Shown here piece after piece: positions 6,589-12,155 of a DNA stretch of 12,155 bases (positions are counted from its first letter, which is position 1; each line of letters starts with the position of its first letter). The notes under the pieces are model-generated. The model had not been told where the DNA came from. It made no database searches and saw only the letters and a program-made list of their open reading frames with translations. The stretch comes from a bacterium. GTDB taxonomy: Bacteria > Pseudomonadota > Gammaproteobacteria > Berkiellales > Berkiellaceae. The position numbers were made by a program, and so were the translations under genes. Location of the stretch: assembly GCA_009927065.1 (NCBI GenBank), contig RFNU01000113.1, positions 1-12,155 of the forward strand, given 5' to 3'.

Positions 6589-7318
6589 AGAATTAACACA
6601 AAGTTATGGATCAGCTCATTTAAGTCTTCTTTCATTGAAAGAACAGCTCGTATTAGAAAGTCACTATCATCCATCTTGGATACTACGTAATGTTTTTAAT
6701 GCTATACGAAAGAAGCTAGAAGAAGGTCATAATATTGCTCATTGTTTAAAAATATTAGGCATTCCCCACATCAACCATCAGATTCAACTACATGACCTTT
6801 ATAAAATCGTAGAATTACTGGGAACTCAACATCCTATCAATTATCCTTTGCCTGCTTTATTGAGATTAGGGATAACCATGACCATACCACATATTCTCTC
6901 GATTTCCTCCCTGAATTATTCTTATCATAACGATTACTGCAGCGCTATTTTCTGCATAGTGATATTATGCTTCAATCAATATGCGTGGATTGCTTATAAA
7001 ATCAATTTAATCAAAATTCATTTTTGGCTTTACAACCCTTTTGAGTTTTGTTTTTTCAATAAAAATATTCCGTATCCTCTTTTTGTGAAAGAAAAAAAAT
7101 ATCTAAAAATATGGAGTCAATGCTTTGAACTCACTCAAGATTTAAAAAAATCAGCCCAACTTTTTTCTTTATATTATCGTTATGATGGATTAAGAAAAGC
7201 TGAACGCTCGCGTCGCTATATTGTTGTTTTTATAGACGTACTCAACCTAGTCTTTTTTTGGAACCTGGTTGAAGCAAATTTTTCACAACTTTACTCTACA
7301 AATATCAATGTCTTTTGA
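6548..7318 (+). CDS. Degenerate PilC/GspF-like inner-membrane platform protein
   Basis: A 256-residue protein sitting where PilC is expected, between the ATPase and the prepilin peptidase. GspF/PilC proteins have two copies of a helical cytoplasmic domain with membrane helices and are about 400 residues; this one is much shorter. Its first part reads NVFNAIRKKLEEGHNIAHCL (about 48-67), agreeing with the L-x-x-I-x-x-x-I-E-x-G-x-S-L-x-x-A-L pattern of the domain. Hydrophobic segments follow at about 107-118 and 129-145, then a basic helical region (about 182-218) that could be the second domain, ending in a membrane helix (about 222-236). Assignment depends strongly on gene order. The ATG overlaps the ATPase gene by 41 bp, and the stop overlaps the next gene. 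Confidence 0.55.
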   Translation: MPYLIIFLLQPVFKELTQSYGSAHLSLLSLKEQLVLESHYHPSWILRNVFNAIRKKLEEGHNIAHCLKILGIPHINHQIQLHDLYKIVELLGTQHPINYPLPALLRLGITMTIPHILSISSLNYSYHNDYCSAIFCIVILCFNQYAWIAYKINLIKIHFWLYNPFEFCFFNKNIPYPLFVKEKKYLKIWSQCFELTQDLKKSAQLFSLYYRYDGLRKAERSRRYIVVFIDVLNLVFFWNLVEANFSQLYSTNINVF

Positions 7319-7829
7319 CACGTTAATATTTATTATGATCACAAGCATCATTTTAGTCACCGCGATTATTGATGGCTACTACAAGATTATTCATGATCTT
7401 TCTTGGGTAAGTTTGGTTTTGATGAAACTGATTTCTTCATCATTCATATGGGTTGTATACGATTATCTATGCTCTTGTATCATTTTGATGTTTATGAATA
7501 TGTTAACAGATTCAATAGGCAATAGAAAAATGTTTCAAGAAGGTGATCTCTATTTTATTAGTGCGTTGACTACGTGGATAGGTTTGAACAATTTGGATCT
7601 TTTATTAGGACTCAGTAGCATCACGATGGTTGTTACAGCTTATGTGATGCGCTTGAAAAAAGAAACCATGCCTATGGCGCCATTCTTATGCATAAGTTTT
7701 TTCATGATCGTCACAAGCACAAAAGAATGCCGATTGCCAGAATCGAACTGGCGACCTACCGCTTACGAGACGGTTGCTCTACCTACTGAGCTAAATCGGC
7801 TAGTGCATATTATTATCCCAAAAAAATAA
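7308..7829 (+). CDS. Short A24 prepilin peptidase (PilD-like), C-terminus antisense to a tRNA
   Basis: A 173-residue membrane aspartyl protease that would remove the leader of the pilin-like protein. Membrane helices surround two catalytic motifs: IIDGYYKIIHD with Asp22 and FQEGD with Asp80, matching the D and GxGD aspartates of family A24. Residues 121-127 (MPMAPFL) match the conserved IPFGP(Y/F)L. The N-terminal CxxC methyltransferase domain of classical PilD (about 290 residues) is missing, so the mature pilin may not be N-methylated by this protein. ATG 7308 lies 11 bp inside the platform gene; TTG 7269 is an unlikely alternative. From residue 141 the frame is the antisense of tRNA-Thr (RLPESNWRPTAYETVALPTE), so the last 33 residues look like read-through, not family sequence. 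The stop is TAA at 7827-7829. Confidence 0.7.
   Translation: MSFDTLIFIMITSIILVTAIIDGYYKIIHDLSWVSLVLMKLISSSFIWVVYDYLCSCIILMFMNMLTDSIGNRKMFQEGDLYFISALTTWIGLNNLDLLLGLSSITMVVTAYVMRLKKETMPMAPFLCISFFMIVTSTKECRLPESNWRPTAYETVALPTELNRLVHIIIPKK
7728..7800 (-). tRNA. tRNA-Thr (anticodon CGT)
   Basis: A complete 73-base cloverleaf reads on the minus strand from 7800 to 7728. The acceptor stem GCCGATT pairs perfectly with AATCGGC; the D arm is GCTC/GAGC, the anticodon arm ACCGT/GCGGT (last pair T-G) with loop CTCGTAA, the variable loop AGGTC, and the T arm GCCAG/CTGGC with loop TTCGATT. Anticodon CGT reads threonine codon ACG. The discriminator is A, followed by TTC, so CCA is not encoded and must be added. 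The gene lies fully inside the antisense of the peptidase reading frame and 42 bp downstream of secA on the same strand, so it could be read from the secA transcript; a possible own -10 (TAATAT, 7812-7807) has no clear -35. Confidence 0.95.
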
Positions 7830-7836
7830 TCGAACA

Positions 7837-7859
7837 GAAAGATTAAGTTAAAATCTTTC
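7837..7859 (-). terminator. Weak hairpin at the secA stop codon
   Basis: GAAAGATT (7837-7844) pairs with AATCTTTC (7852-7859) around a seven-base loop, overlapping the secA stop at 7843-7845. On the minus strand a run of seven T follows only after another 9 to 10 bases, so termination would be inefficient; the downstream tRNA may be co-transcribed. Confidence 0.25.
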
Positions 7860-10488
7860 CACAACAATGTTTATATTTTTTACCAGAATGACAGGAGCAG
7901 ACTTCATTACGCCCGATTTTAACTTGATCGGGAACTAAATCTATCACTGTTTTCATTTGACCTGGAACTGTTAAGTTTTTAAATCGGTTACGATCAGCTT
8001 CTTGCATTTCATCTATTTCTTCCTGAGTTAAAAACTTAGCGCGCATTAAGGCAGATATGACAGAAGTTGCAAACTGCCCCATAAAAGATTCGAATAATTT
8101 AAAAGCTTCGAGTTTATATTCTTGCTTAGGATCTTTTTGAGCATATCCACGCAATGATACATGTTGACGAGCTAACTCTAAATGAGTTAAATGTTCGCGC
8201 CATAAGTTATCTAAATAATGCAGGATTAATGAGCGTTCAAAACGCACTAAAAGAGCTTTGTCTAAATCCTTAGTTCTATCTTCATACGCTTGGATAAGAT
8301 AAGAGGATAAGTAATCTCTTATATGCTCAATTGACATATTAGCTAAAAATGTAATATCAATATCCAATCTGTATTCTTTCAAAAAAAATAGCTTCAAACC
8401 TGCTAAATCCCATGCTGCATGATTACTTTCCGGCAAAAATGGTTCAATAGTTAAAGGAATAGACTCATGAGCATATTGATTTAAAAGCTCTAATGGTTGT
8501 AATCGCGTTAAAATATCATCTCGACAAGCATAAACAACTGCTCGCTGATCATTGGCAACATTGTCTTCTTCTAATCGCTGCTTTCTAATATCAAAATGAT
8601 AACCTTCTATTTTGCGCTGCGCTTTCTCAATGGTTCTGTTCAGCATTGAACTCTCAATCGGCACATGAGGAGTGTCATTCCACTTTTTAAAAAACTGCAC
8701 CATCTTCACATCAAACAATGCTTTCATTAAGAAGTCGTCCAATGATAAGAAAAATTGACTAGAACCCGGGTCTCCTTGTCTACCAGCACGCCCACGAAGT
8801 TGATTATCAATTCTACGAGACTCATGGCGCTCCGAACCTAAAATATGTAAACCACCTAATTGTTTGACCTCTTGCTGTTGCTCAATCCATTGATGCATAG
8901 CTTCATCTTCAGATAAATCAGGATGCATTTCTTTAAAAACATCGAATGTGCCACCCAGCACGATATCCGTGCCTCTACCAGCCATATTCGTGGCAATGGT
9001 GACAGCATTTTTCTGACCTGCTTGGGCAACGATGCGCGCCTCTTGACTATGGTTTTTAGCATTTAAAACAACATGAGGAATCTTGTGTTCAGTCAGTAAA
9101 TCCGAAAGATACTCAGATTTTTCAATCGCAATAGTCCCTACGAGAACAGGTCTACCGATTTGATGATATTTTTTGATTTCAGCTAATACTGCATGAAACT
9201 TTCCATCTTCCGAAGTAAAAACCAAATCAGACATGTCTTTTCTCTGAGATGGTTTATTAGGGGGGATGACTACCACATCTAAATTATAAATCTCATGCAG
9301 TTCATAAGCTTCTGTATCAGCAGTACCTGTCATTCCTGAAAGCTTTTTAAATAATTTAAAGAAATTTTGGAATGTTGTAGAGGCTAGTGTTAAATTCTCA
9401 TGATGAATCTTTAAGCCTTCTTTTGCTTCAATCGCTTGATGTAATCCATCTGACCATCTTCTACCATGACTAGCTCGCCCTGAATGCTCATCAATAATAA
9501 CTACTTTGTCATCCATGAGGATATAATCTTTATCTTTTTTAAATAAATGATGTGCTTTAAGCGCAGCTAATGCATGATGCAATAAGGCTGCTTGTGTAGG
9601 TTGATACAAAGAATGATGCTCTGGTAATAACCCCATTTCATGAAGAAGTTTTTCTAACTTGATGTGCCCAGCGTCACTCAAATATAATTGCCTTGCTTTG
9701 TGATCAATCGTAAAATCTCCACTTTCAGGTTGTTCTTCACTAGGAGACATTGTTAATTTTAAGGCAAGAGTATTTAATGCTGTATAAAGAGACAAATCAC
9801 TTTCTTTAGCACCAGAGATAATAAGGGGTGTACGAGCTTCATCAATCAGAATCGAATCAACTTCATCAACAATAGCAAAATCAAAAGAAGGCAATAAACA
9901 TTCATGCTCTTCAAAAACCATGCGATCACGCAAATAATCGAAGCCTAATTCGTTATTAGTAACATAAACAATATTACAAGCATAAGCTTGTTTTTTTGCT
10001 TCTCGAGACTGGTCAGTGGATACAATACCTACAGTTAAGCCCATAGCGTTGTATAAGGGCGACATCCATGTTGCATCACGTGCAGCTAAATAATCATTAA
10101 CAGTAACAACAAAAACTTTTTTCTGTTGCAATGCATAATAAGAAGCAGGTAATGTGGCAACCAATGTCTTGCCTTCACCTGTACCCATCTCAGCAACTTT
10201 ACCTTCACATAAAGCTAGGCCGCCTAAAATTTGGACATCATAGTGACGCATCTTTAAAACACGGTTTGCATACTCACGAATTAACGCAAAAGCTCTTGCC
10301 TGGTACGTTGCCGATTGAGGTGTCATTAAAAGATTTTTAAGCTCACTGGTCTCTTTTTCAAGTTCCTCTAACGTGGCTTCTTTCAAGGAAGCCTCTAGCT
10401 TATTGATATTTTTTAGGGTTTTTTTATACCCCCCTAAAGTTCGTTCATTTTTGCTACCAAAAATTCTTGTTAAAAAATTAAAAATCAT
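7843..10488 (-). CDS. secA: Protein translocase ATPase SecA
   Basis: An 881-residue SecA, near the usual length of about 900. It drives preproteins through SecYEG at the inner membrane by ATP hydrolysis. Visible: N-terminal FLTRIFGS-x-NERTL; Walker A MGTGEGKT (101-108); the DEAD-like DEVDSILIDEARTPLI after about residue 200; the preprotein-binding insert; the second motor domain with VGTIAIEKSE, ATNMAGRGTDIVLGG and the QLRGRAGRQGDPGSS arginine-finger region; the wing and scaffold; and a C-terminal zinc motif with Cys864, Cys866, Cys875 and Cys876, which binds SecB and lipids. I start at ATG 10488, which has AAGGGA upstream and matches family N-termini; the frame opens 24 bp earlier at a TTG with no such site. 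The gene lies 39 bp after the DUF721-like gene and is probably transcribed from the lpxC side. Confidence 0.98.
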   Translation of the reverse strand: MIFNFLTRIFGSKNERTLGGYKKTLKNINKLEASLKEATLEELEKETSELKNLLMTPQSATYQARAFALIREYANRVLKMRHYDVQILGGLALCEGKVAEMGTGEGKTLVATLPASYYALQQKKVFVVTVNDYLAARDATWMSPLYNAMGLTVGIVSTDQSREAKKQAYACNIVYVTNNELGFDYLRDRMVFEEHECLLPSFDFAIVDEVDSILIDEARTPLIISGAKESDLSLYTALNTLALKLTMSPSEEQPESGDFTIDHKARQLYLSDAGHIKLEKLLHEMGLLPEHHSLYQPTQAALLHHALAALKAHHLFKKDKDYILMDDKVVIIDEHSGRASHGRRWSDGLHQAIEAKEGLKIHHENLTLASTTFQNFFKLFKKLSGMTGTADTEAYELHEIYNLDVVVIPPNKPSQRKDMSDLVFTSEDGKFHAVLAEIKKYHQIGRPVLVGTIAIEKSEYLSDLLTEHKIPHVVLNAKNHSQEARIVAQAGQKNAVTIATNMAGRGTDIVLGGTFDVFKEMHPDLSEDEAMHQWIEQQQEVKQLGGLHILGSERHESRRIDNQLRGRAGRQGDPGSSQFFLSLDDFLMKALFDVKMVQFFKKWNDTPHVPIESSMLNRTIEKAQRKIEGYHFDIRKQRLEEDNVANDQRAVVYACRDDILTRLQPLELLNQYAHESIPLTIEPFLPESNHAAWDLAGLKLFFLKEYRLDIDITFLANMSIEHIRDYLSSYLIQAYEDRTKDLDKALLVRFERSLILHYLDNLWREHLTHLELARQHVSLRGYAQKDPKQEYKLEAFKLFESFMGQFATSVISALMRAKFLTQEEIDEMQEADRNRFKNLTVPGQMKTVIDLVPDQVKIGRNEVCSCHSGKKYKHCCGKILT

Positions 10489-10527
10489 TCCGTTCCCTTC
10501 AATTTCCGTCAACTATGAACTGTAAAA

Positions 10528-10833
10528 TCAGCTCGACTGACTGTCAGTATGTACGATTATCTTAACATGTGCTGCTTGCTCACCATAATGCTCTATCAAT
10601 AAACATTTTACTGTTTTTTTTACAAGTTGTATTGATACATTAGGTTGCAATAAAAAACAAAAACATGTTGCCGACTCCCAATTTAATTCATCTATTCGAC
10701 ACAAATTCTGTTTCTGATTCAATAACTTTAAAGATTCCTGTTGAGCGATTAAGGCCGTTTCAACACGAAGCTTCAGTTGCTTAAGTGATACACTATTTTT
10801 AAATAATGTATCAGCTTGAAAAATTTTTGACAT
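10528..10833 (-). CDS. DUF721/DciA-like small protein
   Basis: A 101-residue protein between lpxC and secA, the place where many gammaproteobacteria carry a DUF721 gene (related to the helicase loader DciA) and enterobacteria carry secM. The sequence fits DUF721 loosely: a helix with LKQLKLRVE near the start, a central CRIDELNWESATCFCFLL strand pair, and a C-terminal VKIIVH strand like the VEVRV end of the family, with a helix between. The tryptophan-rich core of true DciA (PAWAARLR) is absent, and I see no secretion signal or arrest motif that would make it SecM. ATG 10833 is preferred; TTG 10845 would add four residues and has a weak GAGAAAG ahead. A helicase-loading role is an inference only. 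Confidence 0.5.
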   Translation of the reverse strand: MSKIFQADTLFKNSVSLKQLKLRVETALIAQQESLKLLNQKQNLCRIDELNWESATCFCFLLQPNVSIQLVKKTVKCLLIEHYGEQAAHVKIIVHTDSQSS

Positions 10834-10911
10834 AGTAGTGGCCAATTATTTGCTTTCTCAAAGGCTATCTGTAAGTTTATCATATAACCAAATGATGCTG
10901 TGTGTTTAAGC

Positions 10912-10924
10912 GCGTCTATGACGC
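10912..10924. promoter_or_regulatory. GC-rich perfect palindrome in the lpxC–DUF721 gap
   Basis: GCGTC and GACGC flank TAT in an otherwise AT-rich 109-bp gap. On the minus strand a possible -10 (TATGAT) lies downstream of it, before the DUF721-like gene. It may be an operator or a small RNA hairpin; no T run follows on the minus strand, so it is not a terminator for lpxC. Confidence 0.3.
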
Positions 10925-10942
10925 AATTTTAATATATTCTAT

Positions 10943-11830
10943 TTAAATCAATGCGTTGTGACTATTTTTCATTAACACATCAGCATCAACCCAATCAAAA
11001 GCATTTTGTAAAAATGCTTCCATAATTAATTTTATATTTAAAGTATGCCCTGGTTTAATTGCTTTATAATGACCCCAAAATGCCCCTCCTATCAAGCTCA
11101 TATCACCAATAGCATCTAACATTTTATGGCGCGCAACTTCATTGTAAAATCGTAATCCATCAGGATTTAAAATAGCATGATCATCAAAAACTAGCGAGTT
11201 TGTTAGATCAGCACCTCTGGCTAAGTTATTTTCTTTATAAAATTCAATATCTTTTTTAAACCCGTATGTTCTTGCACGAGCAATATCTGTAGGATAATCA
11301 TTTTTGCTAAAAGAAAATCTTAACGATAATGCATTATCTTTAATGAATGGATGATCATAAGCAAGTGTTATTTCAAACGATTGATCTTGAGAGGGGGACA
11401 GTATGCCCACACTCTCTCCGTAACAAACCTCTACTGTTTTGTTAACGACAGCTATTTTTAGCGGTTCTTTTTGATGAAGCAATCCTACTGATTTTAAGGC
11501 AAAATAAAAAGGCCAACTGGATCCATCCATGATAGGGATTTCGGGCCCAATAACTTCACATAAAGCATTGGTCAACCCGAGCCCCATAAAAGCTGATAAC
11601 AAATGCTCTACTGTTTTGATAGAGACATCGCCCTGATGCAATTGAGTTGCATATGATGTTTTTGAAACAAATCCAATTAAAGCAGGAATAATAGTTCCAT
11701 TGATAATAAAATTAATCCCTGTATTTTCTGCAGCGGGATGTACAATCACTGTAGTAGACTCACCAGTGTGCAATCCTATCCCATTAAAAGTGACTTTTTG
11801 ACGAAGAGTGGTTTGATTTGATAGGAACAT
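10943..11830 (-). CDS. lpxC: UDP-3-O-acyl-N-acetylglucosamine deacetylase LpxC
   Basis: A 295-residue zinc deacetylase, the committed step of lipid A synthesis in the cytoplasm; it removes acetate from UDP-3-O-acyl-GlcNAc. Family marks: GIGLHTGE (17-24), TVEHLLSA (73-80) with zinc ligand His76, IPIMDGSSWPF, ARARTYGF (184-191), and ARHKMLDAIGD (233-243) carrying zinc ligands His235 and Asp239, then PGHTLN (260-265) with the catalytic His262. Length is close to the E. coli protein (305). All catalytic residues are present, so it should be active, and the cell should make lipid A. The ATG at 11828-11830 has no clear Shine-Dalgarno, but a good promoter sits just upstream. It heads a probable lpxC – DUF721-like – secA unit. 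Confidence 0.98.
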   Translation of the reverse strand: MFLSNQTTLRQKVTFNGIGLHTGESTTVIVHPAAENTGINFIINGTIIPALIGFVSKTSYATQLHQGDVSIKTVEHLLSAFMGLGLTNALCEVIGPEIPIMDGSSWPFYFALKSVGLLHQKEPLKIAVVNKTVEVCYGESVGILSPSQDQSFEITLAYDHPFIKDNALSLRFSFSKNDYPTDIARARTYGFKKDIEFYKENNLARGADLTNSLVFDDHAILNPDGLRFYNEVARHKMLDAIGDMSLIGGAFWGHYKAIKPGHTLNIKLIMEAFLQNAFDWVDADVLMKNSHNALI

Positions 11831-11848
11831 TTAGAATTTTTTATCTTT

Positions 11849-11877
11849 TTTATATGAAAATAGCTACACTCTATCAA
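11849..11877 (-). promoter_or_regulatory. Sigma70-type promoter of lpxC
   Basis: On the minus strand TTGATA (11877-11872) and TATAAA (11854-11849) are separated by exactly 17 bases, each one base from consensus. Transcription would start near 11842, leaving a leader of about 12 bases before the lpxC ATG. It may serve lpxC, the DUF721-like gene and secA together. Confidence 0.7.
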
Positions 11878-12003
11878 ATTCTATAAAGTAGCGCCACAAC
11901 AGAGGTTGTTCTGAAAAAATCTTGCGAACTCATCCAGAAACTATTTTCTGCTTGGTTCATAATATTTTTTCGTTATCTCTAAGCACCCATCAGTATGAAA
12001 AAT

Positions 12004-12023
12004 ATGAGAACAAAAGTTCTTAT
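12004..12023. repeat. Small hairpin beside TnpB copy 2
   Basis: ATGAGAAC and GTTCTTAT flank AAAA (one G-T type pair), 18 bases from the boundary of the second TnpB right end. The remaining space from 11878 to 12040 shows no gene. Confidence 0.35.
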
Positions 12024-12040
12024 CTAAGTCATAGCTATTG

Positions 12041-12155
12041 GTGAACTACCCGCCCATGAATGAGCGGGCTTCCGATTAGGCGACATCAACAGTGTGCTGA
12101 CGCTTAACTTTCTTTTTTGACGTCTCATTGAGCACTGCGCTTTGAGCTTGACCCA
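12041..12155 (-). mobile_element. Right end of IS200/IS605-type element, copy 2
   Basis: Reading minus strand from 12155, this matches 872-988 at about 92%. The first bases belong to the tnpB tail (GSSSKRSAQ in the same frame), which here ends at TGA (12127-12125), ten codons earlier than copy 1 ends, through a C to G change. The terminal hairpin is intact: GAGCGGG (12062-12068 on plus) pairs with CCCGCCC (12049-12055) around ATGAAT with one G-T pair, and the boundary is the complement of TAGTTCAC at 12041-12048. The body of the element lies beyond the window, so it is unknown whether its TnpB is whole. Confidence 0.75.
12125..12155 (-). CDS. tnpB: TnpB C-terminal tip, copy 2 (partial)
   Basis: Ten codons at most are visible before the TGA at 12127-12125, in the same frame as the tail of copy 1. 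They are too few to judge function; the identification rests wholly on the nucleotide match to copy 1, whose upstream part is clearly TnpB. The rest of the gene is off the right edge. Confidence 0.55.
   Translation of the reverse strand, partial: GSSSKRSAQ

Noticed and set aside
7269..7307. Prepilin peptidase start at TTG 7269
   Set aside because: It would add 13 residues inside the platform gene; ATG 7308 sits right before the first membrane helix.
10131..10340. Plus-strand ORF opposite secA
   Set aside because: Shadow of the well-supported secA gene, with no family resemblance. The same applies to the minus-strand ORFs at 1592-1804, 4732-4932 and 8856-9062.
10489..10512. SecA start at the upstream TTG (10512)
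   Set aside because: The eight extra residues are not part of SecA N-termini, and ATG 10488 has a proper ribosome binding site.
10528..10833. secM-type arrest peptide gene upstream of secA
   Set aside because: No signal peptide and no arrest sequence at the C-terminus; the DUF721-like reading fits better.
1..12155. CRISPR array, rRNA or a known anti-phage defence system
   Set aside because: I looked for regularly spaced direct repeats and typical defence-gene motifs on both strands and saw none.

Overview
The window is AT-rich DNA from what is most likely a host-associated, reduced-genome gammaproteobacterium of Legionella/Coxiella-like type. The reasons are an lpxC – DUF721-like – secA order typical of gammaproteobacteria, a zapD homologue next to type IV pilus genes, an ankyrin-repeat protein of the kind common in intracellular bacteria, and AT-rich sequence with frequent TTG starts. 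The lineage is an inference from gene content; nothing here fixes the genus.

Layout. Positions 1-534 hold the 3' end of an unrecognised gene. Positions 599-988 hold a decayed TnpB (IS200/IS605 type) and its right end, followed two bases later by a long 30-bp inverted repeat (992-1070). On the plus strand come an ankyrin-repeat protein (1185-2156), a polytopic membrane protein (2157-2948), a DOT1-like small methyltransferase (2878-3417), an unexplained spacer that is richer in GC (3418-3646), and a degenerate glycosyltransferase-like gene with a TTG start and a strong Shine-Dalgarno (3647-4351). A good extended -10 promoter (about 4503-4529) then precedes zapD and four tightly overlapping genes that together look like a miniature type IV pilus set: pilin-like protein, short PilB/GspE-type ATPase, short PilC/GspF-like platform protein and short PilD-like prepilin peptidase (4563-7829).

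The peptidase reading frame runs through the antisense strand of a tRNA-Thr(CGT) gene (7728-7800, minus). The minus strand then carries secA, a DUF721/DciA-like small gene and lpxC (7843-11830), with a very good promoter just upstream of lpxC. At the right edge (12041-12155, minus) lies the right end of a second TnpB element, about 92% identical to the first. The two element 3' ends point toward each other, so the whole 11-kb block between them is bracketed by inverted repeats.

The most interesting items are the compact pilus cassette, in which every component is shorter than its family norm but the ATPase and peptidase keep recognisable active-site motifs, and the pair of TnpB right ends. 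The latter have omega-RNA-like hairpins, and one putative guide region lies inside a large palindrome.
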